Notes: generated by a model from the letters alone, not told the origin. DNA of 64,000 nucleotides from Anaerofilum sp. An201 (GCF_002160015.1 NZ_NFJT01000011.1:1-64000); one strand, 5' to 3'; shown: positions 17,235-31,219, counted from the stretch's first letter. A program made the numbers and translations.

Positions 17235-19844
17235 TCAGCCTTTCACAAAGGCCTGTTTCAAATCGTACAATACATTCAGCGCTTCGATCGGCGTGAGCGT
17301 CTCCACATCCAGCGCCGTCAGCTTTTCCGCCACCGCCGAAGGCACCGGCGGCGGCGCGAACTTCTCAAAGTTGCCGAAGTCCAGCTGCATCGTCCTGGAA
17401 AGGTCGGGCGCCGCCGCTTCCAGCTGGCGCAGGACTTCTTTGGCGCGGTCGGTGACCGAATCGGGCAGGCCGGCCAACCTGGCCACCTGGATGCCGTAGC
17501 TGTCGTCGGCCGGGCCGGCCACGATGCGGCGCAGGAAGGTGATGTCGTCGCCCCGCTTTTTCACCGCCACCGAATAGTTCTTCACGCCGTCCAGCTCGTT
17601 TTCCAGGCCGGTCAGTTCGTGGTAGTGGGTGGCAAAGAGGGTCTTGCAGCCCAGATGGCCGCTCTGGTCGGCCATGTGCTCCACCACCGCGCGCGCGATG
17701 CTCATGCCGTCGTAGGTGGAGGTGCCGCGGCCGATCTCGTCCAGGATCACCAGACTTTTGGGGGTGGCATATTGAAGGATTTCGGCCACCTCGGTCATCT
17801 CCACCATGAAGGTGGACTGCCCCGCCGCCAGGTCGTCCGACGCGCCCACGCGGGTGAAGATGGCATCCACCACACCCATCCGGCAGCTGGCCGCCGGCAC
17901 AAAGCTGCCGATCTGCGCCATCAGCGCGATCAGGGCGTTCTGACGCATATAGGTGGATTTGCCGGCCATGTTCGGGCCGGTGATGATGAGCAGGCGATTG
18001 TCGGCGCAGTCAAGCAGGGTGTCGTTGGGCACGAACAGGCTGCCTTTCAGCATCTTTTCGATCACCGGGTGACGGCCCTGCTTGATCTCCAGCCGGTCGC
18101 CGCTGTCCACCTCCGGTTTGACATAGTTGTTGTCGGCGGCCACCGCGGCCAGCGAACACAGCACGTCCAGCCGCGCCACCGCGCCCGCTGTGCGCTGGAT
18201 GCGGGTCAGCTGGGCGGAAATGGCGGCCAGCAGCTGGTCGAACAGCTGCCGCTCCAGGCCCAGCAGCCGCTCGCTGGCGCCGAGGATCTTGTTTTCCAGC
18301 GCTTTCAGGTCCTCGGTGATGTAGCGCTCGGCGTTGGCCAGCGTCTGCTTGCGCACAAAGTGTGCCGGGACCTGCGAGGTGAAGCTCTTGCTGACCTCGA
18401 TGTAATAGCCGAACACCCGGTTATAGCCGATTTTCAGCGTGCGGATGCCGGTCTCTTCCTTGAGCTTGCTCTCCAGCGTGGTAAGGTAGCCCTTGCCGCC
18501 GTGCACGATGTCGCGCAGTTCGTCCACCTCGGCGCTGTAACCGGGGCGGATGAAGCCGCCGTCCTTCATCATCGAAGGCGCGTCCTCGTCCAGCGCGCGG
18601 AGGATCTGGTCCCGCACATCCTCCAGCGTGTCGATATCGTCGGAGATCTGCTGTAGGATAGGCGCGGAATATTCGCCGGAGCGCTGTTTCAGGCCCGGCA
18701 ATTCGGCGCAGGTGGCCGCCAGTGAGTAGACCTCGCGCGGGGTGGCCGAGCCGAACATCGTGCGGGTCATCAGACGCTCGATGTCGAACACGCGGGAGAG
18801 GCTGTCGGCCAGTTCGTCGCGGCCGATGGTATCGTTCACCAGCTGCTCCACACCGTCGAGTCGGTCGTTGATGGCCGCCGGGGATACCAGCGGCTGCTCC
18901 ACCCAGCTGCGCAGCATGCGCTTGCCCATCGCGGTGTTTGTCTGGTCCAGCACCCACAAAAGGGTGCCGCGCTTTTCCCGTCCGCGCATCGTTTCGGTGA
19001 GCTCGAGGTTCGCGCGGGTGACCGGCGACAGCTGCATGTACTGGGTCTCGTTATAGTGATGTACCGTTTTCAGGCGCTGCACGCCCTTTTTCTGGGTATC
19101 GGCCAGATATTCCAGCAGTACGGCCAGCGCTGCATAGCGCAGGTCTCCGCGGGGCAGGCCGGTTTCCGCCTCGCAGGATTCCCCAAACTGTGCCTGCATG
19201 GTGGCGTCGAGGCGCTGCGGGGCATACCGCTCGTCCTCCATCAGCTCCACCGCGCACTGCATCCGCTGCCTGACGTAGCCGGTGACCTCTTTCATGTCCA
19301 GCACGGCGGTGTTCAGCAGAAGCTCGCTGGGAGAAAACCGGCACAGCTCGGCGATGATCTGCACCGGCAGGCGCTCGCCTTCCAGCGTGGTGACATGCGC
19401 GTCGCCGGTGGACACGTCGGCAAAGCAGACGCCCGCCCTGCCGTCCTGCACCACGATGCTGCCCAGATAGTTGTGCTTGTCGTCCTGCAGCATGCTGCTC
19501 TCGATGACGGTGCCGGGGGTGATGACGCGGATGATGTCCCGCTTCACCAGGCCCTTGGCGGTGGCGGGGTCCTCCATCTGCTCGCAGATGGCCACCTTGT
19601 AGCCCTTGGCGATCAGCCGGGCGATGTAGTTTTCACAGCTGTGGAACGGCACGCCGCACATCGGCGCGCGCTGTTCCTGGCCGCAGTCGCGGCCGGTGAG
19701 GGTGAGTTCCAGCTCCTTCGACGCCAGAATAGCATCGTCGTAGAACATCTCGTAGAAATCGCCCAGACGGAAGAAAAGGATCTCGTCCTTATGCTGCTCC
19801 TTGATGGCGAAATACTGTTTCATCATGGGAGAAAGCTCGGCCAA
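17235..19844 (-). CDS. mutS: DNA mismatch recognition protein MutS
   Basis: 869 residues, full length. The mismatch-binding motif RLGDFYEMFYDDA is at about 25-37. The ATPase has Walker A GPNMAGKSTYMRQNA, then DDLAAGQSTFMVEM, and Walker B LVILDEIGRGTST. The helix-turn-helix and C-terminal dimer region are present. The start is TTG at 19844 with AGGAGG eight bases upstream. Together with mutL it forms the core of mismatch repair. Confidence 0.97.
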   Translation of the reverse strand: MAELSPMMKQYFAIKEQHKDEILFFRLGDFYEMFYDDAILASKELELTLTGRDCGQEQRAPMCGVPFHSCENYIARLIAKGYKVAICEQMEDPATAKGLVKRDIIRVITPGTVIESSMLQDDKHNYLGSIVVQDGRAGVCFADVSTGDAHVTTLEGERLPVQIIAELCRFSPSELLLNTAVLDMKEVTGYVRQRMQCAVELMEDERYAPQRLDATMQAQFGESCEAETGLPRGDLRYAALAVLLEYLADTQKKGVQRLKTVHHYNETQYMQLSPVTRANLELTETMRGREKRGTLLWVLDQTNTAMGKRMLRSWVEQPLVSPAAINDRLDGVEQLVNDTIGRDELADSLSRVFDIERLMTRTMFGSATPREVYSLAATCAELPGLKQRSGEYSAPILQQISDDIDTLEDVRDQILRALDEDAPSMMKDGGFIRPGYSAEVDELRDIVHGGKGYLTTLESKLKEETGIRTLKIGYNRVFGYYIEVSKSFTSQVPAHFVRKQTLANAERYITEDLKALENKILGASERLLGLERQLFDQLLAAISAQLTRIQRTAGAVARLDVLCSLAAVAADNNYVKPEVDSGDRLEIKQGRHPVIEKMLKGSLFVPNDTLLDCADNRLLIITGPNMAGKSTYMRQNALIALMAQIGSFVPAASCRMGVVDAIFTRVGASDDLAAGQSTFMVEMTEVAEILQYATPKSLVILDEIGRGTSTYDGMSIARAVVEHMADQSGHLGCKTLFATHYHELTGLENELDGVKNYSVAVKKRGDDITFLRRIVAGPADDSYGIQVARLAGLPDSVTDRAKEVLRQLEAAAPDLSRTMQLDFGNFEKFAPPPVPSAVAEKLTALDVETLTPIEALNVLYDLKQAFVKG

Positions 19845-19959
19845 AGGGTTCGCCTCCTGACAGGAAATTCGGGCACACCGGCCCGTTTAACGTCCGATTG
19901 CCGGATACCGACAAAAGCGGCACCCGGCAAGCAGCGTGCGGTTACTGTTTTTTGTGGGA

Positions 19960-20367
19960 TCAGTGGCAGCCGCCGCAGGAGGAACAGCTGCCGGTGCAGG
20001 AAGCGCTGGGCTCGGCCACGGTCATGGGGTCGCCGCCCTGCACAGCGGTGTTGACGATGGCGTTGATGTGGTTGATCATGTTCTCCACAGCGGTCTTGGC
20101 CTCGTTGTAGGCCACCATCTCGGGGGTCTCCATGATCTGGTTGTACACCTTGCCCACCTTCTCGTTCAGCTCGGCGATCTTCTGGTTGTTGCGCTCCGAC
20201 TTGCCGATCTCCTCGTTCAGGTCGATGCGGATGAGGTTGAACTCGCCGATCAGATCCTGCAGAGCCTGGTTCTCGTCACAGGCGCGCTGGGCGCTGTTGA
20301 GGGCAACGCAGCGGGGGTCGGTCTGCATGGCGGCGGCGGCTTTCTTGAACAGTTCGATGCAATCCAT
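19960..20367 (-). CDS. ymcA: YmcA/YlbF-family regulator with C-terminal cysteine cluster
   Basis: 135 residues. Residues 1-110 are the all-helical YlbF/YmcA domain (ECF-like MDCIELFKKAAAAM, LQDLIGEFNLIRIDLNEE, VYNQIMETPEMVAYNEAK). The end is Cys-rich: CTGSCSSCGGCH, with Cys124, 128, 131 and 134. In Bacillus, YlbF, YmcA and YaaT form an Fe-S-bearing complex that acts with RNase Y and promotes Spo0A activation. Its position between miaB and mutS equals ymcB-ymcA-...-mutS in Bacillus. Whether it is the YmcA or the YlbF orthologue is open, since the Cys tail is more YlbF-like. Confidence 0.85.
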   Translation of the reverse strand: MDCIELFKKAAAAMQTDPRCVALNSAQRACDENQALQDLIGEFNLIRIDLNEEIGKSERNNQKIAELNEKVGKVYNQIMETPEMVAYNEAKTAVENMINHINAIVNTAVQGGDPMTVAEPSASCTGSCSSCGGCH

Positions 20368-20432
20368 AGTATAAATTTCTCCTTTTGCAGCTTTTCTTTT
20401 CTATCGCTTTGCACGGGGGCAAATACGCGGTT

Positions 20433-21815
20433 TCAGTCGGCCAGGCGGCCTTTGAGCACCGTGGCGCGGGCGTCCTCCACCAGCACCTCGGCATACTGCC
20501 CGATGCAGGCGGGATCGGCGGCAAACTCCACGATCAGATTGTTGTCCAAACGGCCGGTGAGCATTCCCTCCTGCCGGGCATGGCCTTCCACCAGCACCCG
20601 GAAGGTCTGCCCCACCATGCCGCGGGCAAGGCGGGCGGCGATCTCGTCCTGCACCTCCAGCAGACGCGCCATGCGGGCTGTCTTATCCTTGTGGGTGTAG
20701 GGGTCGGGCATGGTGGCGGCGCGGGTGCCTCCGCGCTTGGAGTAGATGAAGGTGAACAGCTGCATGTACTCCACCTTGCGGATGAGGTCCAGCGTCTGCT
20801 CGAACTCCTCCTCCGTCTCGCCGGGGAAGCCCACGATGATGTCGCTGGAGAAGGTGATGCCGGGGATCTTCTGCTTGGCGTAGTCGATCAGGCTCAGGTA
20901 CTGCTCGACGGTGTAGTGGCGGTTCATCTCTGCCAGCACGCGATCGCTGCCGCACTGCACCGGCAGATGCAAATGACGGCAGATCTGGGGATGCGCCGCC
21001 ATCGTGTCGATCAGGCGCGGGGTGGCGTCCTTGGGATGGCTGGTCATGAAGCGGATGTGGTAGTCCCCTTCCTCGGCGCACAGCAGCTCCAGCAGGCCCG
21101 AGAAGTCGATATCCTCCTCCAGGCCCTTGCCGTAGGAGTTGACGTTCTGGCCCAGCAGAGTGATTTCCTTGTAGCCCGCCGCCACCAGCTGGCGGAACTC
21201 GGCCAGGATGTCGGCGCTCTTGCGGCTGCGCTCGCGGCCCCGCACATAGGGCACGATGCAGTAGGAACAGAAGTTGTCGCAGCCGTACATGATGGGGAGC
21301 CAGGCGCGGAAGGTGGAATCGCGCCGGATGGGCACCTCCTCCACCACGTCGTAGCGCTCGGTGGGGGTCTGCAGCAGGCGGCGGCCCTTCTGCAGCTTTT
21401 CGGCCAGCAGAGCGGGCAGTGTGTCGATACCGTTCACGCCGAACACCAGGTCGACGAACGGATAGCTCTTGCGCAGCTTGTCCACCACGCTCTGCTGCTG
21501 GGTCATGCAGCCGCAGATGCCGATGATCAGCCGCGGATTGGCGGCTTTCAGCTGCTTGAGCGCGCCCACATTGCCGAACACGCGATCTTCGGCATGCTCG
21601 CGCACCGCACAGGTGTTGAACAGGATCAGGTCGGCCTCCTCCAGCTTGTCGCAGATGCCGAAGCCCACGTCGGACAGCACGCCCTTGATCTTTTCGCCGT
21701 CGTTGACGTTCTGCTGGCAGCCGTAGGAATGGACATAGGCCATCGGCGGAGTGTCGTAGCTGGCCGCGATGACCGCCGCCGCCTGTGTATCATGAGAAAA
21801 ATCGATTCGGTTCAA
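20433..21815 (-). CDS. miaB: tRNA-2-methylthio-N6-dimethylallyladenosine synthase
   Basis: About 460 residues. A radical-SAM methylthiotransferase acting on i6A37. The N-terminal cluster Cys residues lie in SYGCQQNVNDGE, FNTCAVREHAEDR and GICGCMTQQ. The radical-SAM motif is YGCDNFCSYCIVPYVRG, and a TRAM domain ends the protein. TTG at 21815 has GAGGTG correctly spaced; the GTG at 21824 overlaps that SD. It is first in a run miaB-ymcA-mutS-mutL-miaA. Confidence 0.95.
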   Translation of the reverse strand: MNRIDFSHDTQAAAVIAASYDTPPMAYVHSYGCQQNVNDGEKIKGVLSDVGFGICDKLEEADLILFNTCAVREHAEDRVFGNVGALKQLKAANPRLIIGICGCMTQQQSVVDKLRKSYPFVDLVFGVNGIDTLPALLAEKLQKGRRLLQTPTERYDVVEEVPIRRDSTFRAWLPIMYGCDNFCSYCIVPYVRGRERSRKSADILAEFRQLVAAGYKEITLLGQNVNSYGKGLEEDIDFSGLLELLCAEEGDYHIRFMTSHPKDATPRLIDTMAAHPQICRHLHLPVQCGSDRVLAEMNRHYTVEQYLSLIDYAKQKIPGITFSSDIIVGFPGETEEEFEQTLDLIRKVEYMQLFTFIYSKRGGTRAATMPDPYTHKDKTARMARLLEVQDEIAARLARGMVGQTFRVLVEGHARQEGMLTGRLDNNLIVEFAADPACIGQYAEVLVEDARATVLKGRLAD

Positions 21816-21840
21816 TGATCGCACCTCGTAGATTCATTAG

Positions 21841-21882
21841 AGTATACTTTTTCAGTATACTACAAAATCCGCGGCAATACAA
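21841..21882 (-). promoter_or_regulatory. promoter of the miaB-mutS-mutL run with two AGTATACT palindromes
   Basis: TTGTAT (21877-21882), 17-bp spacer, TATACT (21854-21859) on the minus strand. AGTATACT, itself palindromic, occurs at 21841-21848 and again at 21854-21861, five bases apart, covering the -10 and start site. That arrangement could be an operator. Confidence 0.45.
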
Positions 21883-21911
21883 GGGCGGCGGAGCAGAAAC
21901 GCCCGCCGCCC
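21883..21911 (-). terminator. GC-rich stem-loop after the deaminase gene
   Basis: A perfect 9-bp stem GGGCGGCGG/CCGCCGCCC (21883-21891, 21903-21911) lies 13 bases after the cytidine deaminase-like stop. The tail is only TTGTATT, so termination would be modest. Confidence 0.4.
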
Positions 21912-21923
21912 GCAGAAAGATCG

Positions 21924-22358
21924 TTATGGCGTGTAATGTTCCAGCTCCTGGGGCGGGTAGGCGGCAGACCAGTGGTAGGGCTGCATTTGGCACAGCGGCA
22001 CAAACAGCAGCTCGCCGCCCGGTACGGTGACCCCCACCCGCACATCGTCGCCCCAGTAGCGCAGACGCTCCTGACAGATGCCGCAGGGGGACAGCACCTT
22101 GAACGGCGCGGTTTCATCGTCCCGCACCACACACAGGCAGTGCGTGATCTTTTCGCCGAACTTGTACGCCTCGCACATGGCCCCCACCTCGATGCAGAGG
22201 CTGGTGCTGAGGTTGGCGTTTTCCAGCGCCACGCTGAGATAATAGTGGTCCGCCGCTGTGCGCACAACGGCGGCGCCGCCCCACCCTGTGGGATAGCGCC
22301 GGGGGATGAACTCCACCGCCATCCGGTACATCTTTTCTTCGATCTGGCGTTCCGTCAT
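21924..22358 (-). CDS. cytidine deaminase-like zinc enzyme
   Basis: 144 residues. The zinc-deaminase motifs are visible: CIEVGAM near residue 55 (C-x-E in place of the more usual C/H-A-E) and PCGICQERLRYWG near 90 (PCxxC). The size and layout match the single-domain tetrameric cytidine deaminase/blasticidin-S deaminase family. A short Pro/Tyr tail ends the protein. It starts seven bases after the uvrA stop behind GGAGG, so it is cotranscribed with the excision-repair gene. Pyrimidine salvage is the default role; the substrate is not certain. Confidence 0.8.
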   Translation of the reverse strand: MTERQIEEKMYRMAVEFIPRRYPTGWGGAAVVRTAADHYYLSVALENANLSTSLCIEVGAMCEAYKFGEKITHCLCVVRDDETAPFKVLSPCGICQERLRYWGDDVRVGVTVPGGELLFVPLCQMQPYHWSAAYPPQELEHYTP

Positions 22359-22364
22359 GGTTTT

Positions 22365-25208
<2,844 letters not shown>

Positions 25209-25235
25209 TGTGTATTTCCTTTCCTGTATCCTCTG

Positions 25236-27269
<2,034 letters not shown>

Positions 27270-27298
27270 ACGGGGCACCTCCTTGCATAGAAAAGGGC

Positions 27299-27328
27299 GG
27301 CTGCGGAGCACAGACGGCATCCGCAGCC
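27299..27328 (-). other. stem-loop in the uvrB leader
   Basis: A perfect 9-bp stem GGCTGCGGA/TCCGCAGCC (27299-27307, 27320-27328) is followed on the minus strand by GCCCTTTTC and then the uvrB SD about 15 bases later. It may be a leftover terminator of the glycosyltransferase gene or an attenuator in the short uvrB leader. Confidence 0.5.
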
Positions 27329-27346
27329 TTGGTTTTGTCACAACTT

Positions 27347-27375
27347 ATTATATCACATCGCGCAAGCCTTAACAA
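27347..27375 (-). promoter_or_regulatory. promoter of uvrB-uvrA
   Basis: TTGTTA, 17-bp spacer, TATAAT preceded by TGA (extended -10). The leader would be about 70 nt. I see no clear LexA-type box beside it. Confidence 0.65.
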
Positions 27376-27405
27376 CTATATTTACAAAGTTTCCGCTTGC
27401 TTTTT

Positions 27406-30400
27406 TTAGAACGGATAGAGGTCCCAGCTGGGCAGCCACATCGTGCTCTCGGCGTAGGAGCGGCTGACCGGCAGGCCGGTGAGCGCGGGATAGAACCACA
27501 CCAGCAGCACCGCCGACACCGCCACCATACCGATGCAGGCCCGCTTGACGCCGCGCGGATGTTTGGCTGCCAGCTGCTGCAGCATCAGGGCAAGCAGCAC
27601 CGCCGAGAACATCAGGCTGGCAAAGTAGTGGTAGATGAAGGTGCAGCGGGTGACCGCCACCCAGGGCAGCAGCTGCGTGAGGTACAGCACCAGCGCCATG
27701 TTCTGGGCCATTGTGGTCTTGCGGCGCACCGCCTGCACGATGGTGTAGACCACGGCAACTGTGCCGCACCAGGCCAGCACCGGGCCGGCCATGCCGGAGA
27801 TGCTGGCGTATTTGTCGCCCGCACTGCTGTAGTAGTACCACACCGGGCGCCAGTCCAGCGGCCAGGTGAACCACATCGACTGGAAGGTATGGGTGGACTG
27901 CAGGGTGCTGTGGTAGCGGTACATGGCTGTCTGGCAGTTCCACCAGTCGGAGATGGAGAAGGAAGGGTCCCTCCACCAGTATGGCAGATAGCTCAGCAGA
28001 TAAATCACCAGCGGCACCATCACATAGAACAGCACGCCGCCCGCAATGGCCATCCGCAGTTCATGGGCAAAGCCCGGCCTTTTCTGTTTCCAGCGCAGAT
28101 ACAGCACCGCGAAATAGAGGACAGCCAGCCCGGCGCCGGCATAGATGCCGGTCCATTTGGCCGCGGCGCCCAAACCGAAGAACACGCCGCCCAGCGCCAT
28201 CGGCAGCAGCGAGGCGTCCACGCCCTTTTCCAGCACGCTCTGGCAGTACCACACCATGAAGAAGCCGGACCACAGGATAAACAAAACCACGAAGCTGTCG
28301 ATGGTGGCCATGCGGCTCTGACCGAACCGCATGAAGTCGAGGCCCACGATCGCGGCCGCAAAGGCGGCGGGCCAGCGGCGCGCAGACAACCGGCGCACCA
28401 GCAGATAGACCGCCGGGATCATCAGCACGCCGCACAGCGCGCCGGCAAAGCGCCAGCCAAAGGCATTCATCCCAAAGATGGCGATGCCCAGCATGATCAG
28501 GTCTTTGCCCAGCGGCGGATGGGTGGTCTCGTAGACCGGCATCTCGTGCAGCATCTCGTAGGCCGTGCGGGCGTGGTAGATTTCGTCGAAGTACATCCCG
28601 TTCAGCTGGCTGATCGTGTCCGGCACAGCGTCCTGTTCGTCCAGGAGGGCGGGCTGGTCACAGCTGGCCGACAAAAGCGTTCCATTCGCATCCCGGAACG
28701 CGATCTCCATCAGCTGCGCACCGCTGATCTCCAGTGTATACCGGCCGCCGGCGGGGATGTCCAGCGTCTGCCACTTGAAGCAGCTGAGATAGTCGGTGGA
28801 CAGCTCGGCCGCCACCGCGCCGCTCTCGTCCAGCAGCTTGATGCCGCCGTTCTGGGGGATGCCGGGATACACCCACAGCTCGGCAGAGCCTTCCTCGGCT
28901 TCGATGGCCACAGACAGGGTCTCGTTCTGCGGCACCAGAAGGCCGCTTTCCGGCGCGCTGGTGCTGCCCAGATAGGTGAAAGCGAGCACCGCCGCCGCCA
29001 GCGTGCCGGCGCACAGGCCGATCACCTCTTTGCGGCTGACCGGCGGCTGGCGCAGGGTTCGGACCGTCTGTTCGGGCAGCGGACGCCTGGCCGCTTTGGC
29101 CCAGCTGGTGATGGGAGCGGCCAGCTTTTCTTCCGCCGAACCGTCCCACTTTGCAACGAAGGAAAGGGCGGGCAGTTCCAGCAGCTTCCACAGGGTCACC
29201 AGAACAAGCGGGACAAACAGCGCCACGTTTGCAAGGCCCAGCAGCTGCAGAGCGAAGCCGGCCACGCCGTCCATCAGGAACTGCGCTTCGGTCTCCACCG
29301 TGAAATACACCAGCATCTGGTTCAGCAGGCTGGTGACGGTGAGGCCTCCCGCGATGTACAGCAGGCTCCGGCTGTTGTGCAGCGCGGCCGCAGCCAGCAC
29401 CAGCACCATGCCGAACACCAGATAGCGCTCATGCATCGAATGGGCCAGCACAAAGACGCCGGTGGTGTAGAAACCGGCCAGGATCATCGGGCAGAAGCGC
29501 CCCCTGCGGGCCGACAGCACCGCAACCGCAATGGTGGCGGCAGTGAAGATCACAAGGAACAGCGTGCCCCACTGCTTCCAGCTGAGGAAGAGGAAGCGCG
29601 CGTTTTCGTCGGCCCAGTTGGCGCCCAGCGCGGCAAACAGGTTGCCCGCGTTCACCACCGCATAGGGATATCCCCTGCTGGTGGACGTGTATTTTTCAAC
29701 AAGATTGGGCAGGCTCTCCTTCCAGCCCCAGAACGGCACGGCCGGAAGATACACCGCCAGCACGGCCACCACCGCGCCCAGCACGGTGCGCCCGATCTGG
29801 CGCAGGCGGCCCTCCCTCTGCAGCAGCGGCAGCAGGAACGCAAGCGCCAGCACGGGGCCCGCGATCAGCGCCTGCGGCTTGATGGCCAATGTGAGGCCGT
29901 AAGCAAGCGCGCCGGGCAGCCAGCGTTTCTGGATCAGCAGCCAGAAGCACAGCACCAGCCCCAGCGAGAAGAGCGTATCCACCTGTTTCCAGACGCCGGT
30001 ATCAAACCACAGCGACAGGTTCAGCGCCACACACAGGCCGAACAGCAGCCCGGCGCGGTCGCCGCCCGCTTTGCGGCCCAGCACCGCGATCGCCGCCATC
30101 AAGCCGCACTCGCCCAGGATCACCGGCAGCGCCAGCAATACGCGCGCCAATGCGGTGCCGCTCTGCGCTCCCAGGGCCAGCATCGCCTCGCCCACCAGCT
30201 TGAGCACCCACAGGTAGCCCGGCGGGTAGTCAGCAAAATAGCCCTCGGCGTAAAATTCGCTGGCCGGCGTCTGCGCCATGCGCAGAGCCCAGGCGGTGAA
30301 GGTGTTCTGGTCGTACAGATAACCGGGTGTGGCCGCGGCTGTGAGCAGGCGCAGCACAAACAGCCCCAACACGCCGATCCCCAGCAGTTTCCAAAAATCG

Positions 30401-30432
30401 GGGCGGCGTTTTTGCAGCGATTGTGTGTTCAT
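27406..30432 (-). CDS. membrane glycosyltransferase: two GT-C modules fused through a beta-rich domain
   Basis: 1008 residues, about twice a usual PMT-family enzyme. The N-terminal half (1-480) is a polytopic module with DQNTFTAWALRM and YFADYPPGYLWVLKLVG. A middle segment (about 515-620) looks like a beta-sandwich (SVAIEAEEGSAELWVYPG ... YTLEISGAQ). The C-terminal half is a PMT-type module: GMYFDEIYHARTAYEML (acidic pair) and YETTHPPLGKDLI, then further helices. PMT enzymes use lipid-linked sugars to glycosylate proteins or lipids outside the membrane. ATG 30432 is behind AGAGGA; longer upstream reading overlaps radC. Acceptor unknown. The same architecture as a single gene should be checked in relatives. 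Confidence 0.85.
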   Translation of the reverse strand: MNTQSLQKRRPDFWKLLGIGVLGLFVLRLLTAAATPGYLYDQNTFTAWALRMAQTPASEFYAEGYFADYPPGYLWVLKLVGEAMLALGAQSGTALARVLLALPVILGECGLMAAIAVLGRKAGGDRAGLLFGLCVALNLSLWFDTGVWKQVDTLFSLGLVLCFWLLIQKRWLPGALAYGLTLAIKPQALIAGPVLALAFLLPLLQREGRLRQIGRTVLGAVVAVLAVYLPAVPFWGWKESLPNLVEKYTSTSRGYPYAVVNAGNLFAALGANWADENARFLFLSWKQWGTLFLVIFTAATIAVAVLSARRGRFCPMILAGFYTTGVFVLAHSMHERYLVFGMVLVLAAAALHNSRSLLYIAGGLTVTSLLNQMLVYFTVETEAQFLMDGVAGFALQLLGLANVALFVPLVLVTLWKLLELPALSFVAKWDGSAEEKLAAPITSWAKAARRPLPEQTVRTLRQPPVSRKEVIGLCAGTLAAAVLAFTYLGSTSAPESGLLVPQNETLSVAIEAEEGSAELWVYPGIPQNGGIKLLDESGAVAAELSTDYLSCFKWQTLDIPAGGRYTLEISGAQLMEIAFRDANGTLLSASCDQPALLDEQDAVPDTISQLNGMYFDEIYHARTAYEMLHEMPVYETTHPPLGKDLIMLGIAIFGMNAFGWRFAGALCGVLMIPAVYLLVRRLSARRWPAAFAAAIVGLDFMRFGQSRMATIDSFVVLFILWSGFFMVWYCQSVLEKGVDASLLPMALGGVFFGLGAAAKWTGIYAGAGLAVLYFAVLYLRWKQKRPGFAHELRMAIAGGVLFYVMVPLVIYLLSYLPYWWRDPSFSISDWWNCQTAMYRYHSTLQSTHTFQSMWFTWPLDWRPVWYYYSSAGDKYASISGMAGPVLAWCGTVAVVYTIVQAVRRKTTMAQNMALVLYLTQLLPWVAVTRCTFIYHYFASLMFSAVLLALMLQQLAAKHPRGVKRACIGMVAVSAVLLVWFYPALTGLPVSRSYAESTMWLPSWDLYPF

Positions 30433-30449
30433 AGGTTGGCGTTCCTCTC

Positions 30450-31193
30450 TTACAGTTTTCCGTTGATGTCGCTGGCGGCGGACGGGAAGGCGACCGGGTC
30501 CTCCGGACCGAGCAGAAAGCCGCTTTCCGCAAAGGAGATGCCGTCGTCTTCGCAGATGATGACATGGTCGCTCACCGCGATGTTCAGCACGGCCAGCGCC
30601 TGTGCGATCTGATTCGTCATCCAGCGGTCCTTTGCACTGGGCAGCGCGATCCCGCCCGGATGGTTGTGGGCGAGGATGACGTTGGTTGCTCCCGCGCTGA
30701 TGGCTTCGGCTGCGATCTTGCTGCTGGAAACCGCCACCGCATTGATCACGCCTTCGGCCATCGTGGTGCAGCGCAGCACCTTGTGCTTGTCGTCCAGGAA
30801 CGCAACCATGAAGCATTCCACCGTCATGCCGTAGAAACGGGGCAGGAAATAGGCCACCGCGTCGGCTCCGCTGTTGATCTGCACAAAATCACGGTTGCGG
30901 CTGATGTAGTAATAGCGTCCCATCTGCGGAATCAGCTTGCAGAGCACCGCGCAGGAACGGCCCACGCCTTTCACCTGCATCAGTTCCTCCAGCGGCGCGT
31001 CCAGCACCTGGTGCAGACTGCCGAACCGCTCGATCAGCGCATGCGCCAGCTCGTTGGTGTCGCAGCGCGGCTTTGCAAAGAACAGCAGCAGCTCCAGCGC
31101 CTGGTGTTCCTCGAACGAATCCAGACCTTCCCGCAAAAAGCGCTGATACATCCGTTCCCTGTGGCCTTCGTGCGGATGCTTTGTTTGTGCCAT
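30450..31193 (-). CDS. radC: RadC/JAB-domain protein
   Basis: 247 residues. An N-terminal helix-hairpin-helix region (VKGVGRSCAVLCKLIPQMGRY) precedes a C-terminal JAB/MPN metallopeptidase-like domain with ILAHNHPGGIALPSAKDRWM, which supplies the HxH and downstream Asp of the zinc site. The name radC is historical; it is not needed for recombination in the species tested. SD AGGAGG. It is transcribed away from the neighbouring pseudouridine synthase. Confidence 0.9.
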   Translation of the reverse strand: MAQTKHPHEGHRERMYQRFLREGLDSFEEHQALELLLFFAKPRCDTNELAHALIERFGSLHQVLDAPLEELMQVKGVGRSCAVLCKLIPQMGRYYYISRNRDFVQINSGADAVAYFLPRFYGMTVECFMVAFLDDKHKVLRCTTMAEGVINAVAVSSSKIAAEAISAGATNVILAHNHPGGIALPSAKDRWMTNQIAQALAVLNIAVSDHVIICEDDGISFAESGFLLGPEDPVAFPSAASDINGKL

Positions 31194-31219
31194 CCGGTCG
31201 CCTCCTGTCTATTTTGCTC

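Noticed and set aside
27347-27375. LexA/SOS box at the uvrB promoter
   Set aside because: I could not find a convincing GAAC-N4-GTTC-type motif near the promoter.
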